From: Solirubrobacter soli DSM 22325
Lineage (GTDB): Bacteria > Actinomycetota > Thermoleophilia > Solirubrobacterales > Solirubrobacteraceae
Length of the DNA stretch: 64,000 nt
Reading direction: 5' to 3'
NCBI RefSeq assembly: GCF_000423665.1
Contig: NZ_AUIK01000001.1
Location: 859,941-923,940, forward strand
In this document: positions 26,439-36,516 of the stretch, in pieces
Position numbering within the stretch: the stretch's first letter is position 1
Layout of the letters: each line of letters opens with the position of its first letter
Translations under genes and position numbers: made by a program
The notes under the pieces: model-generated
The model's database searches: none
Told to the model about the DNA's origin: nothing
Seen by the model: only the letters and a program-made list of their open reading frames with translations

Positions 26439-27339
26439 CGCGTCGCGCGTGGGCGGCGTTCGCCGCGATGTCGGTCATCTGGGGGATGCCGTACCTCTTC
26501 ATCAAGGTCGCGGTCGACGACGGCATCTCGCCGGCGTTCCTGTCGTTCGCCCGGGTGCTGCTGGCCGCAGTCGTGCTGCTCGCGCTGGCCTGGCGGGCGG
26601 ACGCCCTGTCCTCGCTGCGCGGGCACTGGCAGTGGGTCGCCGCGTACGCGGTGGCGGAGATCGCGCTGCCGTTCCCGCTGATCGCGGCGGGCGAGCAGCG
26701 GGTGTCGTCCTCCCTGGCGGCGATCCTGATCGCCTGCGTGCCGCTGCTGGTCGCGGTGATCGCGATCCGCTTCGATGCGTCCGAGCGCGCGACCGGGATC
26801 CGGCTCGTGGGCCTGTTCGTGGGCCTCGCGGGCGTGGTCGCGCTGGTCGGCATCGACGTCGCCGGCAAGACCGACGAGCTGATCGGCACCGGGTTGATCG
26901 TGCTCGCGGCGGTCGGCTACGCGATCGGGCCGATGGTGCTCAAGCGCAAGCTGGCCCACCTCGATGCGCGGGCCACGATGGGCGGCTCGCTCGCGATCGC
27001 GGCGGCGCTGCTCGCGCTCCCGGCGGCCGTGTCGCTGCCGAGCGAGACGCCGACGCCCGAGGCCGCGTTCTCGCTGGTCTTCCTCGGCCTCGTCTGCACG
27101 GCGCTGGCCTTCGTCGTCTTCAGCGTGCTGATCCGCGAGGCCGGCCCGAGCCGCGCGCTCGTCATCACGTACGTGAACCCGGTCGTCGCGGTCGCCCTCG
27201 GCGTCGCGATCCTCGGCGAGCGCCCCGGCGCGGGCGCGGTCGCCGGGTTGCTCTTGATCCTGGCCGGTTCCTGGCTCTCCACGGATGGGCGGCTGCCCCC
27301 GGGGTTCCGCCGGCGTCCGAGTGGTGGGGTGGTACCTGC

Positions 27340-27343
<4 letters not shown>
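26435..27343 (+). CDS. EamA/DMT-family membrane transporter
   Basis: A 302-residue protein with ten hydrophobic segments arranged as two EamA halves. AAMSVIWGMPYLFIKVAVDD at the start and YVNPVVAVALGVAILGERPG in the ninth to tenth helices are typical family blocks. Members export amino acids or other metabolites, and a few move lipid-linked sugars. It overlaps both neighbours by four bases (ATGA on each side), so it is embedded in the nucleotide-sugar operon. This makes a role in carrying a glycan precursor worth considering, but that is inference. Confidence 0.85.
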
Positions 27344-29264
<1,921 letters not shown>

Positions 29265-29268
29265 GGCC

Positions 29269-30513
29269 ATGAAGATCGGCATCGTCGGGCTGGGGTACGT
29301 CGGCCTCCCACTGTCGGTCGCCTTCGCGGAGGCGGGGTGCGACGTGATCGGCCTCGATGTCGACCCGGGCAAGATCGCCGCGCTGCGCGAGGGTCGCTCG
29401 CACATCGAGGACATCCCCGACGCGCGACTCGGCGCGGCCCTGGAGCGCTGCACGTTCACGACGCGCTACGTCGAGCTGCACGAGGCCGACGCGATCCTCG
29501 TCTGCGTTCCCACGCCGCTGACCCGCAACCGCGAGCCGGACCTCGGCCCGCTGCTGTCGTCGGCGCGCTCGCTGGCGGGCGTGATCCGGCGCGGGCAGAC
29601 CGTGGTGCTCGAGTCGACGACGTTCCCCGGCACGACGCGCGAGCACCTGGTGCCGCTGCTCGAGGAGTCCGGCCTGCGGGCCGGCGAGGACTTCGCGCTG
29701 GCGTTCTCGCCCGAGCGCGTGGACCCGGGCCGCACCGACTACACGCTGCGCACGACGCCGAAGGTCGTCGGCGGGCTCACCGCCTCCTGCACCGAGGCCG
29801 CCGTGGGCGTGTACGCGCGGGTCTGCGACTCCGTCGTCCCGGTCTCGACGCCCGAGGTGGCCGAGCTCTCGAAGCTGCTCGAGAACATCTTCCGCTCGGT
29901 GAACATCGCGCTGGTCAACGAGATGGCAATGCTCGCCGACCGCATGGGGATCGACATCTGGGAGGTCGTCGAGGCCGCCTCGACCAAGCCGTACGGCTTC
30001 ATGCCCTTCCAGCCCGGGCCGGGCATGGGCGGGCACTGCCTGCCGGTCGACCCCTTCTACCTGACGTGGAAGGCGCGCGAGTACGACCTCTCGACCGAGT
30101 TCATCGAGCTCGCCGGCAAGGTCAACCAGCAGATGCCGTACTTCTGCCTGGAGAAGGCGGAGCGGGCGCTGAACGACGTGTCCAAGCCGGTGCGCGGGTC
30201 GCGCATCCTGGTCATCGGCGTGTCCTACAAGGCGGGCGTGGGCGACATCCGCGAGTCGCCGGCGCTGAAGATCATCCGGCTGCTGCGCGAGCGTGGCGCC
30301 GACGTCAGCTACCACGATCCGTTCGTCCCGGAGCTGCCGGAGCTCGGGCTGAGCAGTGTCGAGCTGCCGGCCGCCGCCGACGGCGTGGACCTGGCGCTGA
30401 TCGTCACCGCGCATCCGGGCGTGGATCACCGCGACGTGGTCGAGCGCGCGCAGCGCACGCTCGACCTGCGTGGCGTCACCCGTTCACTGGGAACGGGCGC
30501 GCTGCAGCTCTAG
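29269..30513 (+). CDS. UDP-sugar 6-dehydrogenase (WbpA/WecC/TviB-like)
   Basis: A 414-residue dehydrogenase. KIGIVGLGYVGLPLSVAFAE binds NAD. ESTTFPGTTREHLVP and FSPERVDPGRTDY are family blocks, and GPGMGGHCLPVDPFYLTWKA contains the catalytic Cys (about 257). The GGHCLPVDPFYL form is characteristic of UDP-GlcNAc/ManNAc/GalNAc 6-dehydrogenases such as WbpA and WecC rather than UDP-glucose dehydrogenase. It yields a UDP-N-acetylhexosaminuronic acid for the polysaccharide. It ends the plus-strand operon that starts near 23.1 kb and meets the minus-strand membrane protein with a 15 bp gap. Confidence 0.87.
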   Translation: MKIGIVGLGYVGLPLSVAFAEAGCDVIGLDVDPGKIAALREGRSHIEDIPDARLGAALERCTFTTRYVELHEADAILVCVPTPLTRNREPDLGPLLSSARSLAGVIRRGQTVVLESTTFPGTTREHLVPLLEESGLRAGEDFALAFSPERVDPGRTDYTLRTTPKVVGGLTASCTEAAVGVYARVCDSVVPVSTPEVAELSKLLENIFRSVNIALVNEMAMLADRMGIDIWEVVEAASTKPYGFMPFQPGPGMGGHCLPVDPFYLTWKAREYDLSTEFIELAGKVNQQMPYFCLEKAERALNDVSKPVRGSRILVIGVSYKAGVGDIRESPALKIIRLLRERGADVSYHDPFVPELPELGLSSVELPAAADGVDLALIVTAHPGVDHRDVVERAQRTLDLRGVTRSLGTGALQL

Positions 30514-30528
30514 AACACTGCCGGCGAT

Positions 30529-31857
30529 TCACGGCCGCGCTGCCCGGCGGGCCAGCAATATCACGCTCGTGTGCCGAGTCGTAGCGTTGCCAAATGCGTC
30601 TCGCGCAACGATCGTCACGCGCAGCGTCAGCGACCGTCTTCGTTGGAGGGCGTTGTGGACGAACGGCGAGAGGCCAGGCCGCACCGCCGCACTCCCTTTA
30701 CGGCCGGCACGAAACGGGACCGTCGAGATCCGCGCCCGCGCCTGCGGACTCGTCACGCTGAAGGCCACGACGCCAGTGACGTCCTCGTCAAACGAGCCGA
30801 TCGGATAGAGGAACCGCCGCTCCCGGTCCTCGCGGACCCGCTGCACCTGGCCGTCCGGGAGCCGCGGGCCGGTCGTGTCGGGCCGACCACGAACATTGGT
30901 CGGCGTCGCCGTCGGTGGCGTCGCCGTCGGTGTTCGCGGTGGCGTCGCCGTTCCAGTCGCAGTTCCTGTCGGCGTCGGCGTGGGTGTGGCGGTCGGTGTC
31001 ACGGGCGGGGTAGTTGGAGGCTTGGTATCCGCTCGTCGCCGCAAGTCACAGTCCCGGACCGCGTGCTGACCTCCAGAGGCTGCACGCTTGCGTGCCGCCT
31101 CGTAGTCGTCGATGTGGACCGCAGGCTGGAACGTCACCTGTTCGATGTCGCCGCGCGGAACGCTCAGCAGGCTTCGCCATGGCCGTCCTCCACGCTGATC
31201 ATCGTCGACACAGATCATCACCAGCTCGGAAGACGAATACGCCAGAAGAAGACCTTGAGCTCCCGTGCCGTTCTTGCGGACGTACTGGAGCGGCTCGAAC
31301 CGGGGATTCCCCGCCTCCCGATCAGTGATGAGAACGTAGCTAGATCCCCACACGAGCACCGTCACGCCGGCGACGACGGCCGTGCGGTGGGGCCAACGAC
31401 GGACCACGGCGACGGCGACCAGCCCAACCAGCAGCCCAACGAGACCGACGACCAAGAGCCAGCGGAATGCGGTAGGGGTCTCTGACGTGACCTGGTCAAC
31501 GATCACGAACGACACAGCGCCCGCGGCAAGCCCGAGGAACAGCACCGGCACTGCGCGGTACGGGGGGTATCGGCTGTACGCCGGGCTTACCGTGGCCGCG
31601 ACTCCGACTCCGACGCCGATCGCGACGATCACTGTCACTCCAATCGCGCTGATCCCCTCCGCGACGAGCTGTTCGCGAGGGAGCAACGCCGCCGTGCGGA
31701 CCGGGTTCGGAAGCTCTGCCGCGGCGATCCGATTCTGCATCCGGATACCGCCGATGACGACGAGCAAGCCGACGAACGCCCCGAGCCCGGCTAGGACTTG
31801 GACGACCGCTCCGACAACGCCTAGCAGTGAACGTTCGTCAGGTTCATCGTCCATCAA
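30529..31857 (-). CDS. Membrane protein with Thr/Pro-rich linker, function unknown
   Basis: A 442-residue protein I do not recognise. Four to five hydrophobic helices lie between about residues 12 and 180. A soluble region follows, with LVMICVDDDQRGGRPWRSLL and VPRGDIEQVTFQP. The low-complexity stretch TPTATPTPTPTGTATGTATP (about 290-330) leads to a C-terminal domain of about 110 residues containing VTIVARDAFGNATTRHTSVI, which looks like an Ig-like extracellular domain. Base composition looks less GC-rich than its neighbours, and the coding is interrupted by fewer GC-third-position codons, so recent acquisition is possible. It may be an envelope protein. Confidence 0.6.
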   Translation of the reverse strand: MMDDEPDERSLLGVVGAVVQVLAGLGAFVGLLVVIGGIRMQNRIAAAELPNPVRTAALLPREQLVAEGISAIGVTVIVAIGVGVGVAATVSPAYSRYPPYRAVPVLFLGLAAGAVSFVIVDQVTSETPTAFRWLLVVGLVGLLVGLVAVAVVRRWPHRTAVVAGVTVLVWGSSYVLITDREAGNPRFEPLQYVRKNGTGAQGLLLAYSSSELVMICVDDDQRGGRPWRSLLSVPRGDIEQVTFQPAVHIDDYEAARKRAASGGQHAVRDCDLRRRADTKPPTTPPVTPTATPTPTPTGTATGTATPPRTPTATPPTATPTNVRGRPDTTGPRLPDGQVQRVREDRERRFLYPIGSFDEDVTGVVAFSVTSPQARARISTVPFRAGRKGSAAVRPGLSPFVHNALQRRRSLTLRVTIVARDAFGNATTRHTSVILLARRAARP

Positions 31858-31861
31858 GGCA

Positions 31862-31889
31862 CAGCATCACCGGCGGAGCGGTGATGCTG
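31862..31889 (-). terminator. 10 bp stem-loop after the glycoside-hydrolase-like gene
   Basis: CAGCATCACC (31862-31871) pairs perfectly with GGTGATGCTG (31880-31889) around an 8-base loop. It lies 18 bases beyond the stop of the minus-strand gene at 31908 and just before the next minus-strand start, so it probably terminates the upstream transcript. There is no T tract. Confidence 0.65.
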
Positions 31890-31907
31890 CAACCCTGAGC
31901 GCGTACG

Positions 31908-32786
31908 TCAGCCGTTCTTGAAGGCCGCGAACGCGGCTTTCTTGGTCCCGTCGGCGTCGAGCAGGCCCTTGTAGGTGCTCGGGACGTTGGAGTCGTCGAT
32001 CAGGCCCTTGTAGCCGAACGTGTAGACGTTCTTGTCGGCCTTGGTGACCTTCAGCGCGGCCTTGATCCAGGCCGCCTGCTTGGTCGGGCTGAGCGTCAGG
32101 TGGACCGGGCTGAGGAAGAGTTTGTGGTCGCCGACGCGCTTCTCCAGCGCCTCCAGGCTCTTCTTGGTCGGCGGCTTGGAGCCGGAGATGTCGTGGCCGT
32201 AGAAGTCCATCCGCGGCGCCTTGCCGTTGGGCAGCTTGAGCTTGGACACCCAGCTCGCGACGTTCGCGTTGGTCGACTGCCCGCCGACCACCTTGTTGAG
32301 CTTGGACGCCGCCTTGAGCTTGGCGTAGGCGCCGTCGAGCATCTGCGCGTACTTCGAGCCGCCGCCCTTGTATGGACCGTCCCAGATGCTCCAGAGGTGC
32401 ACGGTCTTGTAGCGCTTGGCGGCCACCTGGACGAACGTGGCGAAGTCGCCGGTCTTCTTGGACCACTTCGGGGTGCCGGTGACGGTGAGCGCGACCTGCA
32501 GGCCGGCGCTCTTGGCCTCCGCGACCGCGGTGTCGATCTCGTCCGGCCACTCGTAGGACGGGTCCTCGACGTCCTTGGCGTCCAGCGGCTCGAGGTCGGC
32601 GACCTGGCTCCAGTCGAGCGTCGTCTGGTAGATGCCGGCGCCCAGTTCCTTGTAGACCGGGAACTGCGATTGCGCGTCGATCTCCACCGGGCCCCAGATG
32701 GCCTTCTTGGTGGTGACGGCGGCGTGTGCGGACGTCGCGGACACGGCGACGAGGGCGAGCGAAAGCGTTAGGGCGCGACGGACCAT
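31908..32786 (-). CDS. Secreted glycoside-hydrolase-like (TIM-barrel) protein
   Basis: A 292-residue exported protein with signal peptide MVRRALTLSLALVAVSATSA and cleavage after AHA near residue 22. The mature part has a glycosidase-like TIM-barrel pattern: GAGIYQTTLDWSQVA, EIDTAVAEAKSAGLQVALTV, HLWSIWDGPYKGGG, PRMDFYGHDI and VYTFGYKGLID. The order suggests the GH5/GH39-like superfamily, but the usual N-E motif at strand 4 reads IWDGP, with Asp rather than Glu. Catalysis is therefore uncertain. It could trim or bind the secreted polysaccharide. Confidence 0.6.
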   Translation of the reverse strand: MVRRALTLSLALVAVSATSAHAAVTTKKAIWGPVEIDAQSQFPVYKELGAGIYQTTLDWSQVADLEPLDAKDVEDPSYEWPDEIDTAVAEAKSAGLQVALTVTGTPKWSKKTGDFATFVQVAAKRYKTVHLWSIWDGPYKGGGSKYAQMLDGAYAKLKAASKLNKVVGGQSTNANVASWVSKLKLPNGKAPRMDFYGHDISGSKPPTKKSLEALEKRVGDHKLFLSPVHLTLSPTKQAAWIKAALKVTKADKNVYTFGYKGLIDDSNVPSTYKGLLDADGTKKAAFAAFKNG

Positions 32787-32798
32787 GGTGGTGTCAAC

Positions 32799-33923
32799 CT
32801 AGCCGCGGGTCCGAAGTTTCGGACCGTAGAGGGCTTGGAGTCGGTTCGCGATCACTTCGGGGGCGCTGCGCGCGCGGGCGGCCCGCAACGCGCGCTCTCC
32901 CGCGTCGCGGTCGCGATATCGCGCGGTCAGCACCGCCTGCAGCGCGGCGACGTCGCCTGGCGGGTACAGGCCCTCCTCCGGCACCGCCTCCTCGAGCCCG
33001 CCCGAGGCCGCCGCGACGGTGGGCAGCGCGGCGGCCATCGCCTCCAGCGCGGCGAGCGGGAGGATCTCGGCGTAGCGGCTGGGGATCACCGCCACGGCGG
33101 CGCGCTTGCGCAGCTCCGCGAGGCGATCGGCGGTCACGTGGCCGACGAACCGCGCCGTGTGCGCCGCGGCTTCGAGCGCCGCGCGTTCCGGCCCTTCGCC
33201 CGCGACCACGAGCGGGAGATCCGCGCGGTTGCAGGCCTCGACGACGTCGGCGAAGCCCTTCTCGGGCGTCAGGCGGCCGGCGGCGAGGACGTATTCGCCG
33301 GTGTGCGCGTCCGAGTGGGTGGCGAAGGTCCGCTGCACCGAGCCGAGCACCTCGGCGCGGTCCACGGGCGCCCCGAGGTCGAGCAGCCGTTGGCGGGCGA
33401 ACGCGGAAGGGACGACGATCGCGTCGGCGGCGTCGATCAGCCGGCGTTGTTGGCGGGCGAGGCCGGCGGCGTAGACGAGCGCCTCGGCGCGCGAGCCACG
33501 ACAGTTGTGGAGCACGCCGGGCAGCGTGTTGCGGCCGTGGCAGCGGGTGCAGTCCTGGCCGCCGGTGAAGCAGGTGCCGACGGCGCAGACGAGGCGGTAG
33601 TTGTGCAGGTGCAGCACGGTGCGTGCGCCCGCCTGTCGTGCCGCTTGCAGCGCATTGGCGCCGAACGTCGGGTGGACGTTGTGGGCGTGGACGACGCGGG
33701 CCCCCGTCCTCTTGACCGCCTCGGCCACGTCCTGCGGCCTGGTGCCGCCGGTCAGCAGCCCGCGCGCCGCCTGGCGTGCGCCGACCTGGTCCGACTCGCG
33801 CTCGAGCGTCGTGACGTCCTCGCCGAGATGGGTCGTGATCAGCCAGCGCAGATCCTCCACCGCCCGCTCCTCGCCGCCCGCGTGGCGGTAGCGGTGGTGC
33901 AGCAGCGCGATCACGGGCTGCAA
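32799..33923 (-). CDS. Glycosyltransferase family 4 protein with Cys-rich insert
   Basis: A 374-residue GT4 enzyme. VIALLHHRYRHAGGEERAVE is the acceptor-side loop. A Cys-rich insert, CAVGTCFTGGQDCTRCHGRN followed by a Cys about 10 residues later, is seen in a GT4 subgroup and probably binds zinc. Donor-domain blocks are YVLAAGRLTPEKGFADVVEA, LVVAGEGPERAALE and PSRYAEILPLAALEAMAAAL (E-x7-E-like). The start is TTG 33923, or GTG 33914 three codons in. The divergent GT14 gene starts only 13 bp away. Confidence 0.82.
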   Translation of the reverse strand: MQPVIALLHHRYRHAGGEERAVEDLRWLITTHLGEDVTTLERESDQVGARQAARGLLTGGTRPQDVAEAVKRTGARVVHAHNVHPTFGANALQAARQAGARTVLHLHNYRLVCAVGTCFTGGQDCTRCHGRNTLPGVLHNCRGSRAEALVYAAGLARQQRRLIDAADAIVVPSAFARQRLLDLGAPVDRAEVLGSVQRTFATHSDAHTGEYVLAAGRLTPEKGFADVVEACNRADLPLVVAGEGPERAALEAAAHTARFVGHVTADRLAELRKRAAVAVIPSRYAEILPLAALEAMAAALPTVAAASGGLEEAVPEEGLYPPGDVAALQAVLTARYRDRDAGERALRAARARSAPEVIANRLQALYGPKLRTRG

Positions 33924-33936
33924 GGCTAGACGGCCA

Positions 33937-34761
33937 GTGATCGCCTACCTGGTGATGTCCTACACGCACCCCGAGCTGGTGCGGCGCCTTGTGGCCCGGC
34001 TGCAGGGCGGCGTCGTCGCCGTGCACCACGACGACCGCCGCTCCACGCTCGGCGACGTCGACGCGCTGCTGATCCCGCCCCGGCCGATCGAGTGGGGCCA
34101 CGGGTCCCAGCTGGCCGCGATCCTGCGCTGCTTGGACTGGCTGCGCTCCTACGAGTGGGACTGGCTCGTGCTGCTCTCGGGCCAGGACTACCCCGTCCGC
34201 CCGGTGCCGGAGATCGAGGTCTCGCTGCTCGCCACCGACGTCGACGCGTTCATCCGGTTCCGTCCGGTGCCGCCGCGCGTGCTGCGCCGCGGCGCCGTCG
34301 ACGAGTTCGCCCGCCGCTACGCCTACCGCTGGCGCAAGTTAAAGGGGCCTGACCCCTTTAGGTTTCGCCTCGATCCGTTGGTGCAGGTGCGGACGTTGCC
34401 TTCCGGGACGTACGTCGGGCTGCCCGCGCGGCCGCCGCTGCCCGTGTTCCACGGGTCGGACTGGTTCTCCTTGTCGCGGCGGGCGGTCGACACGGTCCTC
34501 GCCGCGCCCGAGGAGGTCGTCGACCACTTCCTGCACACGATCATCCCGACCGAGGCGTTCGTGCACACGGTGCTCGCGAACTCGGGGCTGCGGCTCGCGA
34601 ACGACCACCGCCGCTACGCGGTGTTCGACCCGCCGTCGTCGCCCTCGCCGCGGGTCTTCGGGCTCGCGGACGTCGGCGAGGTGCTCGCCTCGGGCGCCGA
34701 CTTCGCGCGCAAGTTCGAGGACGAGCGCGTGCTGGACGAGATCGACCGCCGAATACCCTGA
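33937..34761 (+). CDS. Core-2/I-branching-type glycosyltransferase (GT14)
   Basis: A 274-residue GT14-like protein. LVLLSGQDYPVRPVPEIEVS is the hallmark SGQDYP block of the Core-2/I-branching N-acetylglucosaminyltransferase family. FHGSDWFSLSRRAVDTVL and TIIPTEAFVHTVLANSG are its usual acceptor and C-terminal blocks. A 25 bp palindromic repeat is embedded in frame at 34339-34365 and encodes KGPDPFR between YRWRKL and FRLDPLVQV. This is probably an insertion into a tolerant loop, so the protein remains open. It would add a branch sugar such as GlcNAc or xylose to a glycan. Confidence 0.8.
   Translation: MIAYLVMSYTHPELVRRLVARLQGGVVAVHHDDRRSTLGDVDALLIPPRPIEWGHGSQLAAILRCLDWLRSYEWDWLVLLSGQDYPVRPVPEIEVSLLATDVDAFIRFRPVPPRVLRRGAVDEFARRYAYRWRKLKGPDPFRFRLDPLVQVRTLPSGTYVGLPARPPLPVFHGSDWFSLSRRAVDTVLAAPEEVVDHFLHTIIPTEAFVHTVLANSGLRLANDHRRYAVFDPPSSPSPRVFGLADVGEVLASGADFARKFEDERVLDEIDRRIP
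34339..34365. repeat. GGGG-type palindromic repeat inside a coding region (copy A)
   Basis: AAAGGGG CCTGA CCCCTTT forms a 7 bp stem with a 5-base loop. Twenty-five bases, from TAAAGGGG to AGGTT, are identical to the copy near 43986-44010 in reverse orientation. It encodes KGPDPFR in frame within the GT14 gene. Confidence 0.8.
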
Positions 34762-34769
34762 CCGCGCGC

Positions 34770-36461
34770 ATGGAAGCCCCGCCCGCCTCGATCCTCTTCC
34801 CGACCCGCGACCGGCGCGAGTACCTGGCGGTCGCGCTCGCCTCGGTCGCGCCGCAGGCGGCGGCGCGCGGCGCCGAGATCGTGATCGTGGAGGACGACGC
34901 CTCCGATCCGGCGACCGCGCAACTCGCCGAGCGCTATGGCGCGCGGTACTTCGCACTGGGCCGCAAGCGGGGCATCAACGTCGCCCGCAACGCCGCGGTC
35001 GCGGCGGCGGACGGCGAGCTGCTGTGCTTCCTCGACGACGACGTCGAGGTGTGGCCGGGCTGGCTGGACGCGCTGCTCGGCGCCTCGCGCGAGTTCGAGG
35101 CGCTCGGCGGCCCGATCCGCCCGCGCCTGGAGGGCTCGAAGCTGCGCGCGTGCGGACGTGAGCCACTCCCGGTCACCGCCCTCGACCTCGGCACCGAGGA
35201 TCGCGACGCCGAGTTCGTGTGGGGCGCGAACATGGCCCTGCGCCGTGCCGCGATCGAGCGCGTCGGCCCGTTCGACGAGGTCCTCGGCGGCGCCGGCGAC
35301 GAGGAGGACTGGCAGCGCCGCCTGCGCGCCGCGGGCGGCCGCGTCGGCTACGTCGCCGCCGCGGGCGTCGACCACCGCCGCACCGGCGCCGACGCGCGGC
35401 TCCGCTCGCTCGCCCGCGCCCAGTACTTTCGCGGCCGCGCGTCGCGCCGCTACGACGTCCACAAGGCGCGCGCCGCCGCCTCGCCGCCCGGCGCCGCGGC
35501 GCCCCTTGCGCCGCCCACGCTCGGCGCCGAGCTGCGGACCCTTGCCGGCTGTCTGTGGCACATCGCGCGGCGACGGTGCGGCGTCGGGGTCACGTTGACC
35601 GCGGCGACGTGGGGGCGCGTCGTCGAGACGCTCGATCCCGCGCCCGCGCCGCCGAGCGCGACCGATCCGGACTATCTCTCGGGTCGTTCGGGGACGCTCG
35701 GGCGGCGGACCGCGCTCGTCGGGGCGGCGAAGGACCTGTGGGCGCGGGCGTCCGGGCTGCGTGGACGGGTCGCGTTGGCGCGGGCCGCCCGTCGTGGGCC
35801 CGTCCGGCGGGTGCACGTCGTCGGGGTGGCGCGGCCGGAGCAGCTGCGCACGGTCGCGCGGCTGCGGCGCGAGCTCGCCCGCTCGCGCCACGACGTCGAC
35901 CTGCACCTCGTCCCGCCGGCCCCCGGAGCGGGTAAGTGGACGAACGTGAACGCCGCCCTGCTCGCCACGCCGCCCGCGGGCGCCGACTGGCTGCTGATCG
36001 TCGACGACGACGTCGTCCTCCCGCGCGGCTTCCTCGACCGCTTCATCGCCGCGGCGGAGGCGTTCGGGCTCGAGCTCGCGCAGCCCGCCCACGCGTTCGC
36101 CTCGCACGCCGCGTGGGACGTCACGCGGCGGCGCCCGGGCGTGCTCGCCCGCCGCACGCGGTTCGTCGAGATCGGCCCTGTCACCGCGCTCTCCGCCCGC
36201 GCCGCCGCCGAGCTCCTCCCGTTCCCGGACCTGCGGATGGGCTGGGGCCTCGACGGCGCCTGGAGCGCGCTCGCCTCCGAGCGCGGCTGGCCGATCGGCG
36301 TCGTCGACGTCACGCCCGTCCGCCATCTGCGCCCCGTCGCCGCCTCCTACCCGCGCGACGCGGCGATCGCCGAGGCCGAGGCCTTCCTCGACGGCCGCGC
36401 GTACGTGACCCGTGACGAGGCCGCCGAGACGCTCGCGGAGTACCGGGGGCTGCCCGCGTGA
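34770..36461 (+). CDS. Two-domain glycosyltransferase (GT2 plus second GT-A-like domain)
   Basis: A 563-residue protein. Residues 1-260 form a GT2 domain: ASILFPTRDRREYLAVALAS, IVIVEDDASDPATAQLAERY, ELLCFLDDDVEVWPGWLDAL (DDD metal site) and FVWGANMALRRAAIERVGPF. A linker of about 120 residues rich in Ala/Arg follows. Residues 360-550 form a second GT-A-like unit: VHVVGVARPEQLRTVARLRR, KWTNVNAALLATPPAGADWL and LLIVDDDVVLPRGFLDRFIA with another DDD site. Two catalytic units could add two sugars in sequence or make an alternating polymer. It follows the GT14 gene by eight bases. Confidence 0.8.
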   Translation: MEAPPASILFPTRDRREYLAVALASVAPQAAARGAEIVIVEDDASDPATAQLAERYGARYFALGRKRGINVARNAAVAAADGELLCFLDDDVEVWPGWLDALLGASREFEALGGPIRPRLEGSKLRACGREPLPVTALDLGTEDRDAEFVWGANMALRRAAIERVGPFDEVLGGAGDEEDWQRRLRAAGGRVGYVAAAGVDHRRTGADARLRSLARAQYFRGRASRRYDVHKARAAASPPGAAAPLAPPTLGAELRTLAGCLWHIARRRCGVGVTLTAATWGRVVETLDPAPAPPSATDPDYLSGRSGTLGRRTALVGAAKDLWARASGLRGRVALARAARRGPVRRVHVVGVARPEQLRTVARLRRELARSRHDVDLHLVPPAPGAGKWTNVNAALLATPPAGADWLLIVDDDVVLPRGFLDRFIAAAEAFGLELAQPAHAFASHAAWDVTRRRPGVLARRTRFVEIGPVTALSARAAAELLPFPDLRMGWGLDGAWSALASERGWPIGVVDVTPVRHLRPVAASYPRDAAIAEAEAFLDGRAYVTRDEAAETLAEYRGLPA

Positions 36462-36516
36462 CGCGCCCCGCCGCGCCCACGCCGCCGGTCGCCCGCCGAC
36501 CCCTCGCCGGGCCCTG

